DNA of 64,000 bases from Metellina segmentata (GCA_947359465.1 OX375873.1:90107978-90171977); one strand, 5' to 3'. Numbered from the stretch's first letter, positions 40,611 through 52,018 are shown. The notes: generated by a model from the sequence alone, not told the origin. Made by a program: numbers and translations.

Positions 40611-40699
40611 CCGTCGATAGCTCAGTTGGCAGAGTGGTGGACTGCAGTGGATTAAACACGGAAATCCAAAGGTCGCTGGTACGACTCCGGCAGGACAGA
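40611..40699 (+). tRNA. tRNA-Tyr body with GCA anticodon, class D subtype 2
   Basis: Copy of 34153. Confidence 0.4.
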
Positions 40700-40876
40700 T
40701 TACTGTTACTCTAGAATCAAAATATTATAAATGAATATTTGTCACTGATTATCATATAAAAATTATATGCTTAAAAACTGAAAAACTATTTCTAATTTCG
40801 GAAAAATACGGTATCAACTTTCACAAATTAGACTTTAATTTGTGTGTTCTACGATTTGAAATGATCGTTTTTTGAA

Positions 40877-40965
40877 CCGTCGATAGCTCAGTTGGCAGAG
40901 CGGTGCACTGTAGTGGAAGAAGCACAAAAATCAATAGGTGGTGGTTTGTTCGACTGATTGTGTTA
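40877..40965 (+). pseudogene. Degenerate tRNA-Tyr-like unit, class E
   Basis: Copy of 34419. Confidence 0.6.
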
Positions 40966-41140
40966 TTTTTGCAGATTCACATAATTTTAAATAGATACAT
41001 TAATCAATTTAGCATTCCAAAGACATGCTTATGTTTAAAGAGTGTAGTTTTTATTTCACTCAAAAAAAGTACAGACACAAATTTTCCCAAACAAGGTAAA
41101 TATTTAATTTATTGACGCTTAGAAAAGTTCTTAATTTGTA

Positions 41141-41229
41141 TCGTCGATAGCTCAGTTTGTAGTGCGGTGGACTGTAGTGGTTTAAAAACGAAAATCCATA
41201 TATCGCTGGTTCGACTCCGACTCCACGGA
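41141..41229 (+). pseudogene. Degenerate tRNA-Tyr-like unit, class F
   Basis: Copy of 34683. Confidence 0.55.
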
Positions 41230-41382
41230 TTACTGTTTTTCTTTATTTACAATATTTGAAAAAAATATTTATAGCTGATTATCATATCAAATTATATGCT
41301 TAACGAAGTAAAAATGGATATAAATACTTTCAAATAAGACTTTTATTGTCTGTTTTAAGCTCTGAGATCGGCACTGTTTGTA

Positions 41383-41471
41383 CCTTCTATAGCTCAGTTG
41401 GCAGATCGGTGGACTGTAGTGGAAGAAACACGGAAATCCATAGGTCAATGGTTCGAATCAGGCTCGGCGGA
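41383..41471 (+). pseudogene. Degenerate tRNA-Tyr-like unit, class G
   Basis: Copy of 34925. Confidence 0.55.
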
Positions 41472-41650
41472 TAACTGTTTTTTTTTGTATTTATAATATT
41501 TGAAAGAAATATTTGTAATTGTTTATCATATCAAAATATATGCTTAAAGAAAAGGAAAAAATAATTATAATTTCGGAAAATTACAGAAATTGATTTTTCT
41601 AAATTAGGATTTTATTGAGTTGTACGTTTTGAAATTGTCATTTTCTTGTA

Positions 41651-41739
41651 CCGTCGATAGCTCAGTTGGCAGAGAGGTGGACAGTAGTGGATTAAACACG
41701 GAAATTCATAGGTCGCTGGTTCGACTCTGGCTCGATGGA
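41651..41739 (+). pseudogene. tRNA-Tyr-like unit with A33, class H
   Basis: Copy of 35193. Confidence 0.5.
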
Positions 41740-41994
41740 TTGTTATTTTATCACAATCACATAAATTTAAATAGATACATTAATCTATTTAGCATTGCAA
41801 AGACATGCTCATGTTCGAAAAGTGTAGTTTTTATTTGATTTTAAATATATACATTAATCTATTTAGCATTGCAAAGACATGCTTATGTTCGAAAAGTGTA
41901 GTTTTTATTTGACTCTAGAAAAGTACAGACACAAATGTTCTCAAACAAGGTAACTATTTAATTTGTTGACGCTTAGTAAAGTTCTTAATTTGTA

Positions 41995-42083
41995 CCGTCG
42001 ATATCTCAGTTGGTAGAGCGGTGGACTGTAGTGGATTACACGCGGAAATCCATAGGTCGCTGGTTCGACTCCGGCTCGACGGA
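41995..42083 (+). tRNA. tRNA-Tyr (GTA), class A variant
   Basis: Copy of 35537 and 39535, T10. Confidence 0.72.
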
Positions 42084-42264
42084 TTGTTATTTTATAAGAA
42101 TCACATAATTTTAAATAGACACATTAATCTATTTAGCATTGCAAAGACATGCTTATGTTCGAAAAGTGTAGTTTTTATTTGACTCTAGAAAATTACAGAC
42201 ACAAATGTTCTCAAACAAGGTAACTATTTAATTTGTTGACGCTTAGTAAAGTTCTTAATTTGTA

Positions 42265-42353
42265 CCGTCGATATCTCAGTTGGCAGACCGGTGGACTGTA
42301 GTGGAAGGAACAGAGAAACCCGAAGATAGCTGGTTCGACTCGGGCTCGACGCA
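42265..42353 (+). pseudogene. tRNA-Tyr-like pseudogene, class C
   Basis: Copy of 39805 (+2460). Confidence 0.65.
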
Positions 42354-42532
42354 TCACTTTTTTTTCTGGATTTGCAATATTTAATACAACTGTTTTTAGC
42401 TGTTTATCATTTAAAATTATAAGCTTAGAGAATATAAATTATATTTCTAATTTCGGAAAACAACGTATTTGAATATTCCCAAATAAGACTTTAATTTGTC
42501 TATTCTACGCTCTGAAATGACAGTTGTTTGAA

Positions 42533-42621
42533 CCGTCGATAGCTCAGTTGGCAGAGTGGTGGACTGCAGTGAATTAAACACGGAAATCCATAGGTCGCTG
42601 TTTCGACTCCGGCTCGACGGA
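42533..42621 (+). tRNA. tRNA-Tyr body with GCA anticodon, class D
   Basis: Copy of 40073. Confidence 0.5.
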
Positions 42622-42802
42622 TTGTTATTTTATCAGAATCACATAATTTTAATTCGATACATTAATCTATTTAGCATTGCAAAGACATGCTTATGTTCGA
42701 AAAGTGTAGTTTTTATTTGACTCTAGAAAAGTACAGACACAAATGTTCTCAAACAAGGTAACTATTTAATTTGTTGACGCTTAGTAAAGTTCTTAATTTG
42801 TA

Positions 42803-42891
42803 CCGTCGATATCTCAGTTGGCAGACCGGTGGACTGTAGTGGAAGGAACAGAGAAACCCGAAGATAGCTGGTTCGACTCGGGCTCGACGCA
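42803..42891 (+). pseudogene. tRNA-Tyr-like pseudogene, class C
   Basis: Copy of 40343. Confidence 0.65.
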
Positions 42892-43070
42892 TCACTTTTT
42901 TTTCTGGATTTGCAATATTTAATACAACTGTTTTTAGCTGTTTATCTTTTAAAATTATAAGCTTAGAGAATATAAATTATATTTCTAATTTCGGAAAACA
43001 ACGTATATGAATATTCCCAAATAAGACTTTAATTTGTCTGTTCTACGCTCTGAAATGACAGTTGTTTGAA

Positions 43071-43159
43071 CCGTCGATAGCTCAGTTGGCAGAGTGGTGG
43101 ACTGCAGTGGATTAAACACGGAAATCCAAAGGTCGCTGGTACGACTCCGGCAGGACAGA
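43071..43159 (+). tRNA. tRNA-Tyr body with GCA anticodon, class D subtype 2
   Basis: Copy of 40611. Confidence 0.4.
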
Positions 43160-43336
43160 TTACTGTTACTCTAGAATCAAAATATTATAAATGAATATTT
43201 GTCACTGATTATCATATAAAAATTATATGCTTAAAAACTGAAAAACTATTTCTAATTTCGGAAAAATACGGTATCAACTTTCACAAATTAGACTTTAATT
43301 TGTGTGTTCTACGATTTGAAATGATCGTTTTTTGAA

Positions 43337-43425
43337 CCGTCGATAGCTCAGTTGGCAGAGCGGTGCACTGTAGTGGAAGAAGCACAAAAATCAATAGGTG
43401 GTGGTTTGTTCGACTGATTGTGTTA
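43337..43425 (+). pseudogene. Degenerate tRNA-Tyr-like unit, class E
   Basis: Copy of 40877. Confidence 0.6.
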
Positions 43426-43600
43426 TTTTTGCAGATTCACATAATTTTAAATAGATACATTAATCAATTTAGCATTCCAAAGACATGCTTATGTTTAAAG
43501 AGTGTAGTTTTTATTTCACTCAAAAAAAGTACAGACACAAATTTTCCCAAACAAGGTAAATATTTAATTTATTGACGCTTAGAAAAGTTCTTAATTTGTA

Positions 43601-43689
43601 TCGTCTATAGCTCAGTTTGTAGTGCGGTGGACTGTAGTGGTTTAAAAACGAAAATCCATATATCGCTGGTTCGACTCCGACTCCACGGA
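43601..43689 (+). pseudogene. Degenerate tRNA-Tyr-like unit, class F
   Basis: Copy of 41141 with an extra acceptor change (tcgtcta). Confidence 0.55.
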
Positions 43690-43842
43690 TTACTGTTTTT
43701 CTTTATTTACAATATTTGAAAAAAATATTTATAGCTGATTATCATATTAAATTATATGCTTAACGAAGTAAAAATGGATATAAATATTTTCAAATAAGAC
43801 TTTTATTGTCTGTTTTAAGCTCTGAGATCGGCACTGTTTGTA

Positions 43843-43931
43843 CCTTCTATAGCTCAGTTGGCAGATCGGTGGACTGTAGTGGAAGAAACACGGAAATCCA
43901 TAGGTCAATGGTTCGAATCAGGCTCGGCGGA
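43843..43931 (+). pseudogene. Degenerate tRNA-Tyr-like unit, class G
   Basis: Copy of 41383. Confidence 0.55.
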
Positions 43932-44110
43932 TAACTGTTTTTTTTTGTATTTATAATATTTGAAAGAAATATTTGTAATTGTTTATCATATCAAAATATA
44001 TGCTTAAAGAAAAGGAAAAAATAATTATAATTTCGGAAAATTACAGAAATTGATTTTTCTAAATTAGGATTTTATTGAGTTGTACGTTTTGAAATTGTCA
44101 TTTTCTTGTA

Positions 44111-44199
44111 CCGTCGATAGCTCAGTTGGCAGAGAGGTGGACAGTAGTGGATTAAACACGGAAATTCATAGGTCGCTGGTTCGACTCTGGCTCGATGGA
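44111..44199 (+). pseudogene. tRNA-Tyr-like unit with A33, class H
   Basis: Copy of 41651. Confidence 0.5.
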
Positions 44200-44454
44200 T
44201 TGTTATTTTATCACAATCACATAAATTTAAATAGATACATTAATCTATTTAGCATTGCAAAGACATGCTCATGTTCGAAAAGTGTAGTTTTTATTTGATT
44301 TTAAATATATACATTAATCTATTTAGCATTGCAAAGACATGCTTATGTTCGAAAAGTGTAGTTTTTATTTGACTCTAGAAAAGTACAGACACAAATGTTC
44401 TCAAACAAGGTAACTATTTAATTTGTTGACGCTTAGTAAAGTTCTTAGTTTGTA

Positions 44455-44543
44455 CCGTCGATAGCTCAGTTGGTAGAGCGGTGGACTTTAGTGGATTAAA
44501 CACGGAAATCCATAGGTCGCTGTTTCGACTCCGGCTCGACGGA
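44455..44543 (+). tRNA. tRNA-Tyr body with TTA (ochre) anticodon
   Basis: Same as 37459, including T53. Confidence 0.6.
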
Positions 44544-44722
44544 TTGTTATTTTATCAGAATCACATAATTTTAATTCGATACATTAATCAATTTGCATTG
44601 CAAAGACATGCTTATGTTCGAAGAGTGTAGTTTTTATTTGACTCTAGAAAAGTACAGACACAAATTTCTCAAACAAGGTAACTATTTAATTTGTTGACGC
44701 TTAGTAAAGTTCTAAATTTGTA

Positions 44723-44811
44723 CCGTCGATAGCTCAGTTGGTAGAGCGGTGGACTGTAGTGGATTAAACACGGAAATCCATAGGTCGCTGGTTCGACTCC
44801 GGCTCGACGGA
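44723..44811 (+). tRNA. tRNA-Tyr (GTA), class A
   Basis: Intact. Confidence 0.92.
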
Positions 44812-44992
44812 TTGTTATTTTATTAGAATCACATAATTTTAAATAGATACATTAATCTATTTAGCATTGCAAAGACATACTTATGTTCGAAAAGTGTAGT
44901 TTTTATTTAAGTCTAGAAAAGTACAGACACAAATTTTCCTAAACAAGGTAACTATTTAATTTGTTGACGATTAGTAAAGTTCTTAGTTTGGA

Positions 44993-45084
44993 CCGTCGAT
45001 AGCTCAGTTGGTAGAGCGGTGGACTGTAGTGGATTAAACGCGGAAAAAATCCATAGGTCGCTGGTTCGACTCCGGCTCGACGGA
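44993..45084 (+). tRNA. tRNA-Tyr (GTA), class A, 19-nt intron
   Basis: Three extra As in the intron (cggaaaaa); mature part intact. Confidence 0.88.
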
Positions 45085-45265
45085 TTGTTATTTTATAAGA
45101 ATCACATAATTTTAAATAGATACATTAATCTATTTAGCATTGCAAAGACATGCTTATGTTCGAAAAGTGTAGTTTTTATTTGACTCTAGAAAAGCACAGA
45201 CACAAATTTTCCTAAACAAGGTAACTATTTAATTTGTTGACGATTAGTAAAGATCTTAGTTTGGA

Positions 45266-45354
45266 CCGTCGATAGCTCAGTTGGTAGAGCGGTGGACTGT
45301 AGTGGATTAAACGCGGAAATCCATAGGTCGCTGTTTCGACTCCGGATCGACGGA
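45266..45354 (+). tRNA. tRNA-Tyr (GTA), class A variant
   Basis: T53 and A65: T arm weakened. Confidence 0.65.
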
Positions 45355-45535
45355 TTGTTATTTTAAAAGAATCACATAATTTTAAATAGATACATTAATC
45401 TATTTAGCATTGCAAAGACATGCTTATATTAGAAAAGTGTAGTTTTTATTTGACTCTAGAAAAGTACAGACACAAATTTTCTCAAATAAGTTAACTATTT
45501 AATTTGTTGACGCTGAGTAAAGTTCTTAATTTGTA

Positions 45536-45624
45536 CCGTCGATAGCTCAGTTGGTAGAGCGGTGGACTGTAGTGGATTAAACACGGAAATCCATAGATCG
45601 CTGGTTCGACTCCGGCTCGACGGA
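45536..45624 (+). tRNA. tRNA-Tyr (GTA), class A
   Basis: One G-to-A in the variable loop. Confidence 0.9.
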
Positions 45625-45805
45625 TTGTTAGTTTAACATAATCACATAATTTTAAATAGATACATTAATCTATTTAGCATTGCAAAGACATGCTTATGTT
45701 CGAAAAGTGTAGTTTTTATTTGACTCTAGAAACGTACAGACACAAATGTTCTCAAACAAGGTAACTATTTAATTTGTTGACGCTTAGTAAAGTTCTTAAT
45801 TTGTA

Positions 45806-45894
45806 CCGTCGATATCTCAGTTGGCAGACCGGTGGACTGTAGTGGAAGGAACAGAGAAACCCGAAGATAGCTGGTTCGACTCGGGCTCGACGCA
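45806..45894 (+). pseudogene. tRNA-Tyr-like pseudogene, class C
   Basis: ggttcgactcg subtype. Confidence 0.65.
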
Positions 45895-46073
45895 TCACTT
45901 TTTTTTCTGGATTTGCAATATTTAATACAACTGTTTTTAGCTGTTTATCATTTAAAATTATAAGCTTAGAGAATATAAATTATATTTCTAATTTCGGAAA
46001 ACAACGTATATGAATATTCCCAAATAAGACTTTAATTTGTCTATTCTACGCTCTGAAATGACAGTTGTTTGAA

Positions 46074-46162
46074 CCGTCGATAGCTCAGTTGGCAGAGTGG
46101 TGGACTGCAGTGGATTAAACACGGAAATCCAAAGGTCGCTGGTACGACTCCGGCAGGACAGA
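46074..46162 (+). tRNA. tRNA-Tyr body with GCA anticodon, class D subtype 2
   Basis: As 34153. Confidence 0.4.
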
Positions 46163-46339
46163 TTACTGTTACTCTAGAATCAAAATATTATAAATGAATA
46201 TTTGTAACTGATTATCATATAAAAATAATATGCTTAAAAACTGAAAAACTATTTCTAATTTCGGAAAAATACGGTATCAACTTTCACAAATTAGACTTTA
46301 ATTTGTCTGTTCTACGATTTGAAATGATCGTTTTTTGAA

Positions 46340-46428
46340 CCGTCGATAGCTCAGTTGGCAGAGCGGTGCATTGTAGTGGAAGAAGCACAAAAATCAATAG
46401 GTGGTGGTTTGTTCGACTGATTGTGTTA
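46340..46428 (+). pseudogene. Degenerate tRNA-Tyr-like unit, class E
   Basis: Copy of 43337 (+3003); C32 is T. Confidence 0.6.
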
Positions 46429-46603
46429 TTTTTGCAGATTCACATAATTTTAAATAGATACATTAATCAATTTAGCATTCCAAAGACATGCTTATGTTTA
46501 AAGAGTGTAGTTTTTATTTCACTCAAAAAAAGTACAGACACAAATTTTCCCAAACAAGGTAAATATTTAATTTATTGACGCTTAGAAAAGTTCTTAATTT
46601 GTA

Positions 46604-46692
46604 TCGTCGATAGCTCAGTTTGTAGTGCGGTGGACTGTAGTGGTTTAAAAACGAAAATCCATATATCGCTGGTTCAACTCCGACTCCACGGA
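46604..46692 (+). pseudogene. Degenerate tRNA-Tyr-like unit, class F
   Basis: As 41141, with B box ggttcaactcc. Confidence 0.55.
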
Positions 46693-46845
46693 TTACTGTT
46701 TTTCTTTATTTACAATATTTGAAAAAAATATTTATAGCTGATTATCATATCAAATTATATGCTTAACGAAGTAAAAATGGATATAAATACTTTCAAATAA
46801 GACTTTTATTGTCTGTTTTAAGCTCTGAGATCGGCACTGTTTGTA

Positions 46846-46934
46846 CCTTCTATAGCTCAGTTGGCAGATCGGTGGACTGTAGTGGAAGAAACACGGAAAT
46901 CCATAGGTCAATGGTTCGAATCAGGCTCGGCGGA
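46846..46934 (+). pseudogene. Degenerate tRNA-Tyr-like unit, class G
   Basis: Copy of 43843. Confidence 0.55.
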
Positions 46935-47113
46935 TAACTGTTTTTTTTTGTATTTATAATATTTGAAAGAAATATTTGTAATTGTTTATCATATCAAAAT
47001 ATATGCTTAAAGAAAAGGAAAAAATATTTATAATTTCGGAAAATTACAGAAATTGATTTTTCTAAATTAGGATTTTATTGAGTTGTACGTTTTCAAATTG
47101 TCATTTTCTTGTA

Positions 47114-47202
47114 CCGTCGATAGCTCAGTTGGCAGAGAGGTGGACAGTAGTGGATTAAACACGGAAATTCATAGATCGCTGGTTCGACTCTGGCTCGATG
47201 GA
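47114..47202 (+). pseudogene. tRNA-Tyr-like unit with A33, class H
   Basis: As 44111 but followed by a normal-length spacer without the 75-bp duplication. Confidence 0.5.
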
Positions 47203-47383
47203 TTGTTATTTTATCAGAATCACATAATTTTAAATAGATACATTAATCTATTTAGCATTGCAAAGACATGCTTATGTTCGAAAAGTGTAGTTTTTATTTG
47301 ACTCTAGAAAAGTACAGACACAAATGTTCTCAAACAAGGTAACTATTTAATTTGTTGACGCTTAGTAAAGTTCTTAGTTTGTA

Positions 47384-47472
47384 CCGTCGATAGCTCAGTT
47401 GGTAGAGCGGTGGACTTTAGTGGATTAAACACGGAAATCCATAGGTCGCTGTTTCGACTCCGGCTCGACGGA
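47384..47472 (+). tRNA. tRNA-Tyr body with TTA (ochre) anticodon
   Basis: As 37459. Confidence 0.6.
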
Positions 47473-47652
47473 TTGTTATTTTATCAGAATCACATAATTT
47501 TAATTCGATACATTAATCTATTTAGCATTGCAAAGACATGCTTATGTTCGAAGAGTGTAGTTTTTATTTGACTCTAGAAAAGTACAGACACAAATTTCTC
47601 AAACAAGGTAACTATTTAATTTGTTGACGCTTAGTAAAGTTCTAAATTTGTA

Positions 47653-47741
47653 CCGTCGATAGCTCAGTTGGTAGAGCGGTGGACTGTAGTGGATTAAACA
47701 CGGAAATCCATAGGTCGCAGGTTCGACTCCGGCTCGACGGA
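47653..47741 (+). tRNA. tRNA-Tyr (GTA), class A variant
   Basis: T51 is A in the T stem. Confidence 0.82.
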
Positions 47742-47922
47742 TTGTTATTTTATCAGAATCACATAATTTTAAATAGATACATTAATCTATTTAGCATTGC
47801 AAAGACATGCTTATGTTCGAAAAGTGTAGTTTTCATTTGACTCTAGAAAAGTACACACACAAATGTTCTCAAACAAGGTAACTATTTAATTTGTTGACGC
47901 TTAGTAAAGTTCTTAGTTTGTA

Positions 47923-48011
47923 CCGTCGATAGCTCAGTTGGTAGAGCGGTGGACTGTAGTGGATTAAACACGGAAATCCATAGGTCGCTGGTTCGACTCC
48001 GGCTCGACGGA
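47923..48011 (+). tRNA. tRNA-Tyr (GTA), class A
   Basis: Intact. Confidence 0.92.
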
Positions 48012-48192
48012 TTGTTATTTTATCAGAATCACATAATTTTAAATAGATACATTAATCTATTTAGCATTGCAAAGACATACTTATGTTCGAAAAGTGTAGT
48101 TTTTATTTAAGTCTAGAAAAGTACAGACACAAATTTTCCTAAACAAGGTAACTATTTAATTTGTTGACGATTAGTAAAGTTCTTAGTTTGGA

Positions 48193-48284
48193 CCGTCGAT
48201 AGCTCAGTTGGTAGAGCGGTGGACTGTAGTGGATTAAACGCGGAAAAAATCGATAGGTCGCTGGTTCGACTCCGGCTCGACGGA
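48193..48284 (+). tRNA. tRNA-Tyr (GTA), class A, 19-nt intron
   Basis: cggaaaaa intron; anticodon stem tcgat has one mismatch. Confidence 0.8.
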
Positions 48285-48465
48285 TTGTTATTTTATAAGA
48301 ATCACATAATTTTAAATAGATACATTAATCTATTTAGCATTGCAAAGACATGCTGATGTTCGAAAAGTGTAGTTTTTATTTGACTCTAGAAAAGTACAGA
48401 CACAAATTTTCTCAAACAAGGTAACTATTTAATTTGTTGACGCTTAGTAAAGTTCTATATTTGTA

Positions 48466-48555
48466 CCGTCGATAGCTCAGTTGGAAGAGCAGTGGAATGT
48501 AGTGGAATAATAATCGGAAATCCATAGGTCGCTGGTTCGACTCCGGCTCGACGGA
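48466..48555 (+). tRNA. tRNA-Tyr (GTA), class A variant, 17-nt intron
   Basis: ttggaagagc D loop, gcagtggaatgtag anticodon arm (C32 to A), intron tggaataataatcggaa. Confidence 0.72.
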
Positions 48556-48736
48556 TTGTTATTTTATCAGAATCACATGATTTTAAATAGATACATTAAT
48601 CTATTTAGCATTGCAAAGACATGCTTATGTTCGAAAAGTGTAGTTTTTATTTGACTCTAGAAAAGCACAGACACAAATTTTCCTAAACAAGGTAACTATT
48701 TAATTTGTTGACGATTAGTAAAGATCTTAGTTTGGA

Positions 48737-48825
48737 CCGTCGATAGCTCAGTTGGTAGAGCGGTGGACTGTAGTGGATTAAACGCAGAAATCCATAGGTC
48801 GCTGTTTCGACTCCGGATCGACGGA
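48737..48825 (+). tRNA. tRNA-Tyr (GTA), class A variant
   Basis: T53 and A65, as 45266. Confidence 0.65.
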
Positions 48826-49006
48826 TTGTTATTTTATAAGAATCACATAATTTTAAATAGATACATTAATCTATTTAGCATTGCAAAGACATGCTTATGT
48901 TAGAAAAGTGTAGTTTTTATTTGACTCTAGAAAAGTACAGACACAAATTTTCTCAAATAAGTTAACTATTTAATTTGTTGACGCTGAGTAAAGTTCTTAA
49001 TTTGTA

Positions 49007-49095
49007 CCGTCGATAGCTCAGTTGGTAGAGCGGTGGACTGTAGTGGATTAAACACGGAAATCCATAGATCGCTGGTTCGACTCCGGCTCAACGGA
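49007..49095 (+). tRNA. tRNA-Tyr (GTA), class A variant
   Basis: Acceptor tcaacgg: one mismatch. Confidence 0.8.
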
Positions 49096-49276
49096 TTGTT
49101 AGTTTAACAGAAGCACATAATTTTAAATAGATACATTAATCTATTTAGCATTGCAAAGACATGCTTATGTTCGAAAAGTGTAGTTTTTATTTGACTCTAG
49201 AAACGTACAGACACAAATGTTCTCAAACAAGGTAACTATTTAATTTGTTGTCGCTTAGTAAAGTTCTTAGTTTGTA

Positions 49277-49365
49277 CCGTCGATAGCTCAGTTGGTAGAG
49301 CGGTGGACTGTAGTGTATTAAACACGGAAATCCATAGTTCGCTGGTTCGACTACGAATCGACGGA
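49277..49365 (+). tRNA. tRNA-Tyr (GTA), class A variant
   Basis: T-stem 3' side acgaa: three changes, T arm doubtful. Confidence 0.6.
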
Positions 49366-49468
49366 TAGTTATTTTAGCAGAATCACATAATTGTATATAG
49401 ATAAATTTTTTCCCAAATAAGGTAACTACTTAATTTGTTGAAGCTTAAAAAGAAGTTCGTAATTTGTA

Positions 49469-49557
49469 CCGTCGATAGCTTAGTTGGTAAGGCAGTGGAC
49501 TATAGTGTATTAAGAACTGAAATCAATAGGTCACTGGTTCGTCTCCGGCTGGACGGA
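49469..49557 (+). tRNA. tRNA-Tyr-like (ATA), class B
   Basis: T58 in the B box, ggacgg acceptor change, D stem AGGC. Confidence 0.5.
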
Positions 49558-49712
49558 TTACTGTTTTATTTTATTTACAATATTTTTGGAAAAAATATTT
49601 ATAGCTGATTATCATATCAAATTATATGCTTAACGAAGTAAAAATGGATATAAATATTTTCAAATAAGACTTTTATTGTCTGTTTTAAGCTCTGAGATCG
49701 GCACTGTTTGTT

Positions 49713-49801
49713 CCTTCTATAGCTCAGTTGGCAGATCGGTGGACTGTAGTGGAAGAAACACGGAAATCCATAGGTCAATGGTTCGAATGAGGCTCGGTGG
49801 A
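49713..49801 (+). pseudogene. Degenerate tRNA-Tyr-like unit, class G
   Basis: Further decayed: cggtgga acceptor. Confidence 0.55.
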
Positions 49802-49980
49802 TAACTATTTTTTTTTTGTATTTATAATATATGAAAGAAATATTTGTAATTGTTTATCATATCAAAATATATGCTTAAAGAAAAGGAAAAAATATTTATA
49901 ATATGGAAAATTACAGAAATTGATTTTTCTAAATTAGGATTTTATTGAGTTGTACGTTTTGAAATTGTCATTTTCTTGTA

Positions 49981-50069
49981 CCGTCGATAGCTCAGTTGGC
50001 AGAGAAGTGGACAGTAGTGGATTAAACACGGAAATTCATAGATCGCTGGTTCGACTCTGGCTGGATGGA
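49981..50069 (+). pseudogene. tRNA-Tyr-like unit with A33, class H
   Basis: ggatgga acceptor; followed by the spacer with internal duplication. Confidence 0.5.
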
Positions 50070-50324
50070 TTGTTATTTTATCAGAATCACATAAATTTAA
50101 ATAGATACATTAATCTATTTAGCATTGCAAAGACATGCTCATGTTCGAAAAGTGTAGTTTTTATTTGATTTTAAATATATACATTAATCTATTTAGCATT
50201 GCAAAGACAAGCTTATGTTCGAAAAGTGTAGTTTTTATTTGACTCTAGAAAAGTACAGACACAAATGTTCTCAAACAAGGTAACTATTTAATTTGTTGAC
50301 GCTTAGTAAAGTTCTTAGTTTGTA

Positions 50325-50413
50325 CCGTCGATAGCTCAGTTGGTAGAGCGGTGGATTGTAGTGGATTAAACAGCGAAATCCATAGGTCGCTGGTTCAACT
50401 CCGGCTCGACGGA
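50325..50413 (+). tRNA. tRNA-Tyr (GTA), class A variant
   Basis: C32 is T and B box G57 is A. The next spacer also carries the 75-bp duplication. Confidence 0.75.
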
Positions 50414-50670
50414 TTGTTTTTTTAGCAGAATCACATAATTTTAAATAGATACATTAATCTATTTATAGCATTGCTAAGACATGCTTATGTTCGAAAAGTG
50501 TAGTTTTTATTTGATTTTAAATAGATACATTAATCTATTTAGCATTGCAAAGACATGCTTATGTTCGAAAAGTGTAGTTTTTATTTGACTCTAGAAAAGT
50601 ACAGACACAAATGTTCTCAAACAAGGTAACTATTTAATTTGTTGACGCTTAGTAAAGTACTTAGTTTGTA

Positions 50671-50759
50671 CCGTCGATAGCTCAGTTGGTAGAGCGGTGG
50701 ACTTTAGTGGATTAAACACGGAATTCCATAGGTCGCTGTTTCGACTCCGGGTCGACGGA
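50671..50759 (+). tRNA. tRNA-Tyr body with TTA (ochre) anticodon
   Basis: As 37459, plus ccggg T-stem mismatch. Confidence 0.55.
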
Positions 50760-50939
50760 TTGTTATTTTATCAGAATCACATCATTTTAATTCGATACAT
50801 TAATCTATTTAGCATTGCAAAGACATGCTTATGTTCGAAGAGTGTAGTTTTTATTTGACTCTAGAAAAGTACAGACACAAATTTCTCAAACAAGGTAACT
50901 ATTTAATTTGTTGACGCTTAGTAAAGTTCTAAATTTGTA

Positions 50940-51028
50940 CCGTCGATAGCTCAGTTGGTAGAGCGGTGGACTGTAGTGGATTAAACACGGAAATCCATAG
51001 ATCGCTGGTACGACTCCGGCTCGACGGA
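50940..51028 (+). tRNA. tRNA-Tyr (GTA), class A variant
   Basis: T54 is A in the B box. Confidence 0.7.
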
Positions 51029-51209
51029 TTGTTATTTTATCAGAATCACATAATTTTAAATAGATACATTAATCTGTTTAGCATTGCAAAGACATGCTTA
51101 TGTTCGAAAAGTGTAGTTTTCATTTGACTCTAGAAAAGTACAGACACAAATGTTCTCAAACAAGGTAACTATTTAATTTGTTGACGCTTAGTAAAGTTCT
51201 TAGTTTGTA

Positions 51210-51298
51210 CCGTCGATAGCTCAGTTGGTAGAGCGGTGGACTGTAGTGGATTAAACACGGAAATCCATAGGTCGCTGTTTCGACTCCGGCTCGACGGA
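51210..51298 (+). tRNA. tRNA-Tyr (GTA), class A variant
   Basis: T53 B-box lesion only. Confidence 0.75.
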
Positions 51299-51478
51299 TT
51301 GTTATTTTATCAGAATCACATAACTTTAATTCGATACATTAATCTATTTAGCATTGCAAAGACATGCTTATGTTCGAAGAGTGTAGTTTTTATTTGACTC
51401 TAGAAAAGTACAGACACAAATTTCTCAAACAAGGTAACTATTTAATTTGTTGACGCTTAGTAAAGTTCTAAATTTGTA

Positions 51479-51567
51479 CCGTCGATAGCTCAGTTGGTAG
51501 AGCGGTGGACTGTAGTGGATTAAACACGGAAATCCATAGGTCGCTGGTTCGACTCCGGCTCGACGGA
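51479..51567 (+). tRNA. tRNA-Tyr (GTA), class A
   Basis: Intact. Confidence 0.92.
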
Positions 51568-51748
51568 TTGTTATTTTATCAGAATCACATAATTTTAAAT
51601 AGATACATTAATCTATTTAGCATTGCAAAGACATGCTTATGTTCGAAAAGTGTAGTTTTTATTTGACTCTAGAAAAGTACAGACACAAATTTTCCTAAAC
51701 AAGGTAACTATTTAATTTGTTGACGATTAGTAAAGTTCTTAGTTTGGA

Positions 51749-51837
51749 CCGTCGATAGCTCAGTTGGTAGAGCGGTGGACTGTAGTGGATTAAACGCGGA
51801 AATCCATAGGTCGCTGGTTCGACTCCGGCTCGACGGA
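51749..51837 (+). tRNA. tRNA-Tyr (GTA), class A
   Basis: Intact; acgcgg intron. Confidence 0.92.
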
Positions 51838-52018
51838 TTGTTATTTTATAAGAATCACATAATTTTAAATAGATACATTAATCTATTTAGCATTGCAAAG
51901 ACATGCTGATGTTCGAAAAGTGTAGTTTTTATTTGACTCTAGAAAAGTACAGACACAAATGTTCTCAAACAAGGTAACTATTTAATTTGTTGACGCTTAG
52001 TAAAGTTCTTTATTTGTA

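Larger units (their letters stand above)
39535..41994 (+). repeat. 2460-bp A-C-D-C-D-E-F-G-H block, copy 1
   Basis: Nine units repeat at 41995-44454 with offset 2460. Confidence 0.9.
37727..42528 (+). repeat. 6458-bp-offset long duplication, copy 2
   Basis: Second copy of 31269-36070. After this point the next class D unit is of a different subtype than after copy 1, which marks the exchange boundary. Confidence 0.92.
41995..44454 (+). repeat. 2460-bp A-C-D-C-D-E-F-G-H block, copy 2
   Basis: Second copy of 39535-41994. Its E, F, G and H units recur again 3003 bp downstream at 46340-47114. Confidence 0.9.
48193..51478 (+). repeat. 5.9-kb-offset duplication, copy 1
   Basis: Units 48193-51210 recur at 54097-57114, offset 5904 to 5906 (small T-run length differences). 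Shared private marks are the 19-nt and 17-nt introns, the G, H pair and the TTA gene. Confidence 0.92.
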
